Assembly (NCBI GenBank): GCA_008694505.1 | Contig: VZDJ01000052.1 | Coordinates: 9,790,879-9,854,878, forward strand | From: Cyanoderma ruficeps | Lineage: Eukaryota; Chordata; Aves; Passeriformes; Timaliidae | Reading direction: 5' to 3' | DNA: 64,000 bases | In this document: positions 1-64,000 of the stretch, piece after piece | Layout: the number at the start of each line of letters is the position of its first letter | Position numbering within the stretch: the first letter of the stretch is position 1 | Program-made: the position numbers and the translations under genes | Notes under the pieces: model-generated | Databases searched by the model: none | Told to the model about the DNA's origin: nothing | What the model saw: the letters and a program-made list of their open reading frames with translations, nothing else

Positions 1-3000
1 AAGGGAAGCTCCTGGTGATTTGCAGTCAAAGAAATGCCTCGGTGATAGTTGTTGCATTTGGTATATAGGTCCCACCCACTGTCCTGACAATTTACACATT
101 ATGAAAAGATATTCAGCCTCCTGAAATTCCCTTTGTGCAACCAAACACCTGGCTTCATCCTGACATGTTCTGAAAAAGCCTTTTTTTGCTGCTGACTCCC
201 CCACTCAAACAACAGGGAAGTGACTCACGGGAAGAATAAAGCACTTGGGGATCTTTAGAGTTTAAGAGCCCATAGGAAGGTACAAATACCACGAGTGTTG
301 TTTCTGAATAAACTCTGGAAAGGCTAAACTGAGGTGTTTGCTCTAGTTTCCTGGACTGCAGAAGGGTCTTTCTGACTGCAAAAGGCTTCCACTACAAAAC
401 AAATCACCAAGACTCTCGAAAGAGGCTGCACAGGTTGGGGCAAAGTAGTCAGTGGCAAAGATGGTACCAAAGCCTGGCAATGCTACTGAAACAAAAGACG
501 AATGAGGTAGATAAACATTCCAAAGTGAAATCTTTGGAAGAAATGTTTGAAGCACAGAGCAGTGTCCCAAATGACACTTGTTTTGTTTCTCATCTCAAGT
601 GCTCACGGCCTAGCTGAGTTAGAAGAGGTGTGTGCTCACCGGCTTTAGAGCCACTTTTGGAAAAGAAACAGCCCAGCTGCTGAAAAGCCACTCAACCTCT
701 GTGCCCATCAATGGGCTGGGAGAGGTGCTGAAAACACCTTTGCTTATTATGGCTGATCAGTTCAAGCAACAGGCCTCTTTCCAGAGGTCCTGTATCTAAA
801 AAATATAGCAAAAAGGAAAAAGGATTGTTGACTGGCTCTCAAAGGCATGCTGCTTTCTTGTGTAACACCTGGGTCTGGCTGCTCCAGAAGCAGCTGGGGA
901 GAGCTGGGTATCAAATGGAATCGCAGAAGAAACAAAGAGCTTGTTTAACAACAAGACACCTTGGTGGCCTAATGGCTGTGGCACAGGCTTGATAAGGGAA
1001 GAACAGTCATTACATGTGGCAAAGTAAAGAACACCAATCCCCAAGAAAGAATCCACCAGTCTGTGATACCTCCAGTTTAAGACAGGCAACAGGAGGGAAC
1101 ACTGGTGTGTTAAAGTTTACAGTTAATGAAGTGTCAGCTCTGTTACACTTGTAATTGCCCTCTCCTGGCCTCTTGAAATCCCTATTTGATTTGAAACCTT
1201 CCCACTCTCCCAGCTCCTAGGTTGGAGAATGGGGACAGTCAATTTGCCAGCCCAGAAAACATCCATTTGGAAGAACTTGAGTTTGCAACTGGAGTTGCAA
1301 CATTTTCTCACTCACAGAGACCAGGCACTGATTTAAGAGGAACTTAGAGACATGCTCACAACAGAAGTGGTGTTCAGCCAGCTATTTACATGGTTTGCAA
1401 ATGCAGATGGTACCTGTGTCTTATGGGAAAGAGCATTGCCAGCTGTCTAAATTTAGCTGCTGAGGCAGACTGGGGGGAGCTTGCTAAGTCCTAAGTATTC
1501 CAGGACTTGAAACTCATACAACTGCTCTGAAAATGGAAGGTATCTTCCACTCTCATTTTTGAAATCAAGCTGCCTTTAAACAGTGTGATCCTCACACAGA
1601 TTCCATGTAGAGCTGAGACCGCTCCAGTTGCCAAAATGTGCCATTTTTTTCCAATTTCCTCCAAGGAAGTCAGAGGGAGGGAAGGCCCCTTGGCTGCTCA
1701 AAGTGCTGTAGGGATTGTATGGACCACCACGAGGTAGGCAATGCACAAGGAACTGGTGCAGGAGACATGCTCTGCAAGTTCTTGGGAATGGCAACGGCAG
1801 AAGGTAGTGCAGGTATCCAGGGATGAATAAGGATGCAGGGCATGAGATTCCATGAATGGCAATGGAGGTAAACCACAGTGTTTACCAACACATGGGGTGG
1901 GACACACACAGGCAACGGAGGCAGAGCAAAAAGATTTTATCGTATGGGGAAGAGATGGGAGAGGCATATTGGAACAAAGAGGCAACCAGATGTAAGATAG
2001 CTTCTCGGTGAGGTGAAGGTGAGGGGGGTCTGCATGTGAAGTCTACCAGCAGCTTGGGGCTATAGCTAACTGCTGCTGTTCTTGCATCCAGATTCAGATC
2101 TCAACAGAAGCTGGGGGGCAGCTGCTGAGCAATGTCTCTGCTTACAGAGCGGTCCCAGAGGAGAACATCAGCTGCCTTATCTCAACCCAACCCGGAGGCC
2201 ACTGTCCAAGTACAGCTTCTCCATCCTGGGCAGGGGGTGTGTCAGCTGCCATTCAACCCAACAAACACCAGTTCTAAACAAGCTTGTCCCTTTCAGAACA
2301 CCACTCCTGCAGCAGCCTTGAGCACCACAATGCCCAGGTTCAGCCATACAACAAAGAGGAATGCTGGGGAAGGAGCGACTTCATCATGAAGAGGTAGCGT
2401 AAGGATGGGGTTGTATCACCCATATGGCTGTTTTACGGGGCATTTCTATCTCACTTTCTGTCATCACTGCAACAAGAGACTTTAAAGAGTGAAAGAGGTG
2501 ATGCACCATAACTCTGTCACATAATGCCTGCCCCCCAGCAGCACTAAAAAAGAATGGGAATGACAGAGAAGGTCCAGCTCACACCAGGGACCTTGTCATC
2601 ATGGGGGTATCAAGAGGGTATTCCTAATGAAAACTGGCATCTGCAGAACTGCACCTGTATCAGTGCAACCTATTTTCAGTCAACGCCCTCCCACCAGAAC
2701 TGCCTCCCCTGAAAGCGAATGTGTGATGGCATAACCGCATTTACTCAGTGCCAGCTTAACCCAAGCATTTACAGTAACATTTTCACAGAAATCATATCTC
2801 ATTAGCTCCTTCCTGGGGGAAGGAGGCTGAGGAGAGAGCAATAAATTGGAAACATCTCCTGTTCTGCATAGAAAGAAGGTGAAAGGAGCCAAGAGGCAAA
2901 GATATAAAAAGATGGCTTTTGTATGTATATACAAGTGATGAACATTTGCTCACTGAAGTAGATCATGAGATCCCAGCAACAGCTTCCTGTCCTGATGGCA

Positions 3001-6000
3001 ATGATCTCTGTGAGGGAGTGGCAAATGCTCATTTCCAATTCGGATTCTGAGGAGAACAAGTGCTATGTACAATGGGAAGCAAAAGAAGAGTATCTCCCTA
3101 AGGATGCAAATCCCATTCTTGGACCCTTCCGATAAACACAATTTGCCCAAGAGTCTGATGCTGAAAGGGAATTTTACTTCACTAGTGTTGATTCCCACTG
3201 GCTTATTCCATCTGAAGAACTAAAAAAACCCTACCAAACATAAAAGGGCAAATAAGTAGGGCAGCTAACTTTTCAGCCCACAGCCCCAAGATCAACTTTT
3301 CATGTCAAGAGTTGGGTTTTTTGTCAACTGATTTTGGACATATTTACATTTATAATTGCAGTCATTATAAATTAAACACAATAAATAAATGCAATATAAA
3401 TGTAATCTACATAAGTTTTTTTTATAATTGCACTGCAACTAGTTTCAATATTAATTTATTACATTTCCATATATATAAAAAAGATGTATTTTCACATTTC
3501 TTTAATTTGCCAGCTGTTCCTCAACAATATGTAGATTCCATAGTCATTAATACAGCATTAGATGATGTTAAAAAACCCTTCAAATTGACTATTTTTAATA
3601 CTCTTTGCATAATACTTTACCATCAGGATTCCAGCCATTAGCACCAATTAATTTGTTCATAATTAAATTGTAAAAGCCATATTGATCATGAAATAAGACT
3701 TCCCATAAAATCCAGGTGCCACAAACATGTCCAATTATTCTAGCATAGAGCCCAAATTTGATGGTGTAACAGGATTGGTTTAGAAACTAATATCCCACCT
3801 TACAGAAACTGAACAGCAAAGAAATCAGTGTCTTTTAATAATGTATTTCAGTGTTTACCACACACTTATGTCTTTAAAATGAGCATCTTGTTTATAGGTT
3901 AACCTTTGCTATTTTATCTATCAGCACTTAGACTCATATTTTTGCCTGGCAGGTTAAAACCCCTCTTGCTGCATTCAGGCAGAGACACCTAACAGCAATC
4001 ATGTCACTTTTTAGTTTTATATTTAATGACAGACTGCATTTCTTCCAGCTTATTCTACAAGGCAGGTTTTACAGAAGCATTCTTGTATCACTTGTTCTCT
4101 TTTAGATTTTGAAAATATTTTACAAAAATTTCCGTACAAGACTTGGATATGTCTGGTAGTGATCTCACCACCACAAAAGATCTCCCTCTACTCATATCTT
4201 CCATTTTTCTGCTGATACACAGAAGAAGAATGTATTTCACCTTTTTTTTTTTTTCCTGCAGCAGCATAATGAGAACTTAGATGCAGCTGATTACTTCACC
4301 TAACTGCCACTTCATTTTGGGAGACAGCACCTCCCAGGGCACAGTTTCTCTCATTCTGTACATGTCACTTACATCTTCCATACTCCAAACATGACCTTGT
4401 CCCTGTGTGGATGCAATCATTACTTTGAACACAAGCAATTTATCAAGCAATTCAGATCCTTCTGCAGAGCCGGTCTGTCAGTTAAGTGTTTCATCAAACC
4501 ACCCACCTTCTGTCACTGCAAACCTTCTCCTCAGTGATTTCTTTGTTCTTCTTGACAGCCACTAAAGGCATGGAATAGTGCTGTGTTAAGGGCAGAAGGT
4601 CAGGAGTCCTAATGAGAAACAGCCCCTCTTATAAGAGATAGCAACATATAAATGTATTTTGTTTGTCTAGTTGGCTTTCAATTTATTAATAACTTTTTTT
4701 AACTGGAAGAATTTTTACTGAAGTGTATCTAAATCAACCATCTTTATAAATGAGATTTTTGAACTTAGAAGAGCAGTATCAAGTTTATGTGAGTAGCATT
4801 ATGATGACTAGCATTAGATAGATTACTGATGTTTGAAATTTATGTATGGAGCTACCTATTGGCTATTCATTGTTTTTGTCTGAACAAAAGGCTTAGAGTT
4901 TATAAATACCCAGTTATCTAGTTTTTCCCTTTTCTGACTGGCAAAACTAAAAATTGTTTGATTTTTCTTTAAAAGTAGAACAAGAATAATTTTAATTCCT
5001 AAAACTGTCCTTGAAAAGTGAACATCAGTGTTTTGGATGCTATGAACAACAATTATTAAGAGCAACTGATTTAAGTCTAGTGCTTTCACAAATTCCATTT
5101 TTTCTGGAATCTGTTCTTCCATTAAAGTCTCTATTGAAGATGGAAAAAAAGTAACATCAGAGCAGTCTACTTAAGAAAATCATACCTTCTCATGTCACTT
5201 TGAGAAGAGCAAAGCCTTGCTCTTTCTGGTATCTGTGGTTGACAAGGGAAATACCAAATAGAATTTGACTAGTGGTTAATTCAACCCAAGTATTTTTGGC
5301 AATGTCCAGTACCTTTTTAAAAAATAAAGCTTGTGAAAAGATTGCAGGTAAAAATTTTGTCTGAACAGTGAACTGTCCTGTTCACACATGTTCTTAGGGC
5401 AAATCAAAAGAAATTGATGCCAGCGATTCAGGAATGACTGTGGGAAGAGTCTGGTCATACCTGTGTCAAACCTTCTCCAGGAGAGTGTGTTGCCCCCCAC
5501 CTCCATCCCTGCACCCCCAGGACTCTCTGTCAGCATGTCAGCCTGTCAGACCATGCCCTGCAGCATGCAGACACACTGGGCCAGGTCCTAGGAACTTCAG
5601 AAAGCACCACCCACCCTGTCTGGGGCTGCACTGTCTGGTCTTGCGTACGGGAGGGTGACTCCAATATTAAGGGAGCCTCAGGTAGGGCAGATGTACCTAC
5701 AGAAAGCACTGCTTGGGAGGAATTGTTCCTTGCAAGCCCACTGGCAACACCCTACCTATGCAGTGATACCTCCATGTCACAACTTCCTTCCAACACCCAC
5801 ACTTACTCCAACCCATTTTTACATCTGTCTGAGCTTTCTGCACGTTTTCTTGCCTGTATCCTACGCTTGTATATTTTCTGCACAGTATTTTACTTTGGAC
5901 TTGCACTTCCCTAGAGCCCTGAGCACCAGCAATGACCCCTTCTTCCTTCACCTTAACATCTATACTGCCTGTTCTCCCAGAAGATGAGACCAAAGGCTCA

Positions 6001-7129
6001 TGGCAGTAGAAGACAGTTACTACATTCACTTAACCACAGAAAGTCTTCATACAGTCTGGTGTTTTACACTGCAACTCTACTGAGAAAGGCAATATACTTC
6101 TGCAAACACAGGTAATAAGGATACTTATGACAAATTAACTTTCATCTCCCTTTTCTTTTGAGACTCACAGTTTAGCAAAGGGCTTCATGGGCTCTGTATA
6201 CCAGGAGCTGAGGCCACTTTATTTCTCAAATGAGATCTGTTATCACAGGCATTTCCAAGCAAGGCCAAGAAGCAGGACTGCTCTGCCATTGAAAAGCTGC
6301 AGTTGCCTAAAATTTCTGGAATTTAAAAACAGCGTAATATACAGCTGGATCAGTAAGAAAATCTTTGCTATCCAACTTGACAGTCAGTGCCTTTTGGGGG
6401 CAGGTAGGAAAATTTGGAGCAGCTTAGGAGTGGAGAGCAGACAAACAGTCCCACTGTCATGTAACAGAGGCACAGCCAGAGAGACAGAAATGTGTGGTCA
6501 CTGTATGGAAACCAAACTGCAACAAAAGCAAGGGGATTTCCAAAGCCAAAGCAACAAAGAGATACATGATTGTAACTCCACAAGAGGGACAAACCTGAGG
6601 TCCTGCCTCAGGTGAGCTTTGAGTGGGAGTCTGCCTGTATCTAGATGGAGTAAAACTGCCTACAGATTCGGCCCAGTGTAAGACACCAACAGAGATGCCT
6701 GAATCAATTTGCTGAGGAAGGTAACACTTGCTGCTACCTCCACAGTCTCTCCATTCCAGTCACAACTTGACAATATCTGTTGCTCGATTTCTCGTGTTCA
6801 GCGAGGCAGCCCTGTACTTCCTACCCCGAGGCTGCAGGACGCGCGAGCGGATTTTTCAGATGAGCCCTGGCATCCACCTCTTTCACACACCACACGTTCA
6901 CCATCTGCGTTCTCATCTTCAGCCTTGCTGCCGCCCCTCGCTCAGGCTGCTGGGAGGTTTAGAAAGGCAGATGTTTTCAGTCTCTGTGGGGTCTGGTTGC
7001 AGGGGCTTTGGAAGTTACAGTACCTTAGGCCAGTGTTGTCTGGGATTCAATATTGCATTAAGTGGTGACACACTGTGGGCGGGTGGGATCTATTATTGCA
7101 TTATGGAGGCTGCTGCTTCCCTGAACAGG
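1..7129. other. Region downstream of the candidate exon, no recognised gene
   Basis: This is probably intronic sequence of TTBK1, or its 3' flank if the 7130-7414 exon is terminal. It is mostly moderately AT-rich unique sequence. Bases 3300-3700 are strongly AT-rich, with runs such as tataaattaaacac. Bases 6780-7000 are locally CpG-richer and adjoin the candidate exon. Several open frames of 60-140 codons occur on both strands, but none has recognisable motifs, splice context or coding-like composition. I searched the minus strand for the poly-glutamate and VFSVAPPFEV-type tail of mammalian TTBK1 and did not see it. Confidence 0.5.
6218..6223 (-). terminator. Possible polyadenylation signal AATAAA for the candidate terminal exon
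   Basis: The minus strand reads GAGAAATAAAGTGG here, about 0.9 kb after the TAG of the candidate exon. It is the first canonical hexamer I noticed in that direction. A hexamer alone is common by chance in AT-rich intron sequence and I see no convincing GU-rich element after it, so this is weak support only. Confidence 0.2.
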
Positions 7130-60685
<53,556 letters not shown>

Positions 60686-63600
60686 CTGGGGGGAAAAAAA
60701 AGGGGCAGGGGGAATGAATGACAAAATTATTACAGGTCACAGTGTAAATACATGCAGCATTTCCACAAGTCTTGTTTATGACTAAATCAGAACCAGCCTC
60801 TCAGGAAAGGAGCCAAACTCACCCTGCAAACACCTGAGCTTACTCCATGCACAACCTGACAGACACAACCCTGCTCCAAGTCAGCAGCACAAGCTGAAGG
60901 GTGACAATCACCAGCTACACCATGCAGGAGTCCAGGGCTCTTGGGCCTGATGATGCAATGAGAATCCAACACCAAAATGTTGCAAGGGCTCTTATTGTTA
61001 CCAGGTGAAGAAGTCTTGCTTTAGCAGAGCAGCTGCTACCTCGGCAGTTTTTATGGCTTCCACTGGATGACATCCAACACCAATCAGAAAGGTTTGCCAG
61101 GTATTGCATTCAATAAGCCTAAAAAGTCTGAATAGGGTAGAAGGATTGTATAGGGCCAGGGTTACAGACACTTCACTGTAACGAACAGCCAAGCAGAGCA
61201 GATGGGGAATGATAGAAAAGGCTTCAGCCAGGTATAAATTAAGTCCTCTTCATACCCTACACACAGTGTTAAAGATGATAAAATTAAAATACAGAAATAA
61301 CTTGTGCCTGTGGTGTTCATCTTGCCCCTTTTTCCTGCCTTTAGATGGAGCTCCAGATAGCCTATGTTGATATTAATTTTAAGGGTCTTTTGTTATAAAT
61401 CTTCTGCAAAAATGACTTTCAGAAACACATTAACTCTGCTTTCCTAGAAGAAAATGAATGGAAGAGGCCTAATAAATGATCTTGCTCAGATATTTAACCG
61501 GCTTTAGTAGCAGGCTGGATCTTTTACTAAGCATGGATCTTGGCAATTCTATTGTCATTCCCCAAAAATATGAACAACCTCCTTTCCAAATATGAGTGTT
61601 ACTGTAGCACTCTGGTTGTAGGCTTAGATTAACAACATAAATACCAATTTTTAAAAAAATACTAGAGCTGGTCACTCAACCATCACATTTCTTCAGGTCC
61701 AAAAAAAGGGGGGAAAAAGTTACCAGTTAATTATGAGCTCAAGTAGAGAAAAGAACTCATTCCCTAGCAATAAAAAGACTGAGAGGGAAGGCTATGAAGT
61801 GGCCAGCATATAGTGTGCACAAGGAAGCAGCAGACAGAAGCATGTCAAAAGTGCAAGACAAGGAATGATCAAAGAAAGCATGAAGAAAAGATCTCAAAGA
61901 GATCTTATAAAAATCTTCACAAAAGAAGATTTCATTCCAGATATAGAAGATAACCACATGAAAAAAAAAAAGAGCAGCAGACTAACTCAGCAAGAGGTCT
62001 GCTGAGAAATGTTCAATCCAACACCTGCCAAAGGACAATCAAAATGATAGAAGAAAAATAAGAAAAAACTGGGTATTAAGGAGATTCAGAAGAAAGGTGC
62101 TGCAAAATGTTCCGAATCCTCGCCAACAGAGTCCTGCATTTGTATGGGGTAGCTGTGCTTTCAATCATCAGGCACTGAAGTAAGAAGCGGGAAAGAGGAA
62201 GCACCTGCTGCGTTTGGCAGCACATTTGTGCTTCTTCTAATGAGGAAGTGGAGTGCCATTCCCAAGTTCCTTTATGCTCACCAAAACACCTGAACTGGCC
62301 ACCCCTAAGCTACCAGTGAGTGCTGAGCACACAACCTCCCTGCACATCACCTCAGGAGGCACCGGACAGACAGCCCCTGCAAAAATCTCCCTTAATGTTG
62401 GATTTTCTTCTGGTAAGTAAAGAAAAGATAGTTAATAATAGACTGCTCCAAACTTTTAACATTACAAACATTGACACAGAAACAAGTACCTTCTCCCTAC
62501 TCTTGAAGATCTCTTCACATCACTGTAGCGAGGCATGTGCATAGTAAGAGTTCAGTCTGGTGACTGTGGTGGAAAGTGATCCCAAGGAATAATTTTAGAG
62601 GAGAGACGGAGCAGGAAAGTCCATGAGCACGCAAAGCTAGGCAAGGTACAATCGCTTTCCCTGGTGCACTATTCCCCTTTTCTTTATCAAAATTTTAATA
62701 CATGTGCACAAAGATATCCTGTCTGTTATTTAAAGGAATCTGGATTTGAAATAGAATAAAATCCTCCCAGGCAATAGCATGAAAAGCAGCCATTTGGCAA
62801 CATGGAATCACAGAACTAAGTCTATAGATATGCTCTGGTATTGCCAGAGTAATGCAGCCAAAGCAAATGCCAATTTAATTATAGTCTGAAACAAATTCCA
62901 AGCTGTTTTAGATCACAGTGGCAGCACAAATCCAAACTTTATTTCTGAGATAGTGCAAATACTGCAGAAACATGCTCAGGCCTATAGGCCAAGCATTACC
63001 TAAATCCATAGCAAGACATAACACATTAACCTAAAAACCCAGGAGGATGACAGGGGGCAAAAGAAGGAATGGAGGTACCTTTGTGTGGAAACCACCAGCA
63101 CAGAAGGGAAGAGGTAAGAGACAGTCAGTGGGAAAGTGGTAAGGCAGTACCTCTCCTTCCCTGTACACAGCAGAAAGCCTAATTTTTGCATGTTAAATGT
63201 TACCCAAGCATCTTAAACACAGACACTCCACCACACTCCTTACCTTTCAAATGTATCGACCATTGAATATAAAGAGACATAACTGTAAGTACAGTGACCG
63301 TGAAAACAAGAACTTTCAGTTTGTCTTTTCCTGTAGGAAATGGACAGGATGTCAAGAAATCCTTGTACCCCTGTCCCATGAAGTTCAGCAAACCCAAGAT
63401 GCTTTAAAACTGCCTTCCTACAAAGAGCAAGTGAAGCACAAAGGAAAGCAGCTGAGAAATGAACAGTGACAACAGTAGGACCAAATTCCATTTCTTGGCC
63501 AACCTCAGCATGAAGAAGTGTGAAATCAGCTCCTCTATACTGATTATCTCCTTTAGCCAACTATATAAATTTTGCAAGCATCTAAACTTTATAGCTCTAT

Positions 63601-64000
63601 AAATTTAGTCTTGACATTTATAATAAAAGAAATGCAAAAACCCCCATGGTCACCAGTCCACTGAAAGTGGCAAAAGCAGTCTGAAGAGTCATTCTATATG
63701 CCTTTCCAGCTTCTATTCTCTATCCTAGATATCCATTCCTGGCCAAATTAGGTCAAGATACTGGCCTAGATGGACCTGTGGTATGACTCAGTATGATCCA
63801 ACTTGTGTTTTGGTGAGGTACTTTCAGCAGAAGGAGTGTGTGTATTATATACAAGTCTTCTTTAGCTCTTCAAAGTGTTCAGAGAACAAAAAATAAAGAA
63901 TCAATGGAAAAAGTCTCATATACACAGCCCAATCATCTATCTTACAAGGCTCTCTTTCATAAAAGGAAAATTTTAAACAGCTTTATTCGAAAAATATTTC
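60686..64000 (-). other. TTBK1 intron 1 (partial)
   Basis: This is sequence upstream of the first coding exon, ending TTTTTTCCCCCCAG on the minus strand. No CpG island or promoter-like region is visible, so the transcription start and any non-coding first exon should lie beyond position 64000. A possible old repeat remnant lies at 63745-63810. Confidence 0.6.
63745..63810 (+). mobile_element. Possible ancient CR1/L3-type 3' tail
   Basis: The phrases actggcctagatggacctgt and gactcagtatgatccaactt resemble the 3' tail of old amniote CR1/L3-like LINEs and the SINEs that borrowed it. The match is short and degraded, so the assignment is tentative. Confidence 0.4.

Noticed and set aside
6187..6615. 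142-codon plus-strand open frame
   Set aside because: No domain or conserved motif and no splice context; likely chance.

Overview
This is a vertebrate nuclear genomic window, most likely from a bird. Coding sequence is sparse and split into short exons with GT-AG introns. The recognisable interspersed repeats are CR1 LINE fragments with the avian 3' tail (ATTCTATGA-type octamers) and LTRs resembling the ERVL-type LTRs common in neoavian genomes. There is no operon, prophage, CRISPR array or other prokaryotic structure.

One gene dominates the window: TTBK1 (tau-tubulin kinase 1, casein kinase 1 superfamily), transcribed on the minus strand. I traced twelve consecutive coding exons from the initiator ATG at 60634 down to 14687. 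Every junction has GT-AG ends and every phase matches. They encode residues 1-657: the short N-terminal extension, the whole kinase domain and a serine-rich linker with the conserved acidic block. The open frame runs across all twelve with no frameshift or premature stop. A further exon at 7414-7130 has a strong acceptor, the correct phase and a coding-like reading frame ending in a stop. It is either an alternative terminal exon or, through a GTGTGG donor near its end, an internal cassette. TTBK1 is assigned rather than TTBK2 because of the MQCLAA-type N-terminal extension and the linker sequence. The rest of the long C-terminal tail known from mammalian TTBK1 is not seen and should lie left of position 1. 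A 5' untranslated first exon should lie right of position 64000.

Layout from right to left, which is the direction of transcription: 60686-64000 intron 1; 60685-60527 first coding exon; then exons at 53085-52938, 43765-43692, 40873-40733, 39455-39351, 28228-28163, 26677-26585, 25928-25803, 20346-20192, 19467-19248, 16072-15897 and 15245-14687; then a 7.3 kb intron holding the largest CR1; then the candidate exon at 7414-7130; then about 7.1 kb without recognised genes.

Repeats: a 1.25 kb degenerate CR1 (10975-12226, plus), four shorter CR1 pieces on the minus strand, two LTR-like elements on the plus strand (22833-23288 and about 47021-47520), two possible ancient CR1/L3-like remnants, and a few small tandem or inverted repeats. 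I found no convincing tRNA, rRNA or small RNA gene and no second protein-coding gene. I did not find an undescribed biological system. The most useful lead is the candidate exon at 7130-7414.
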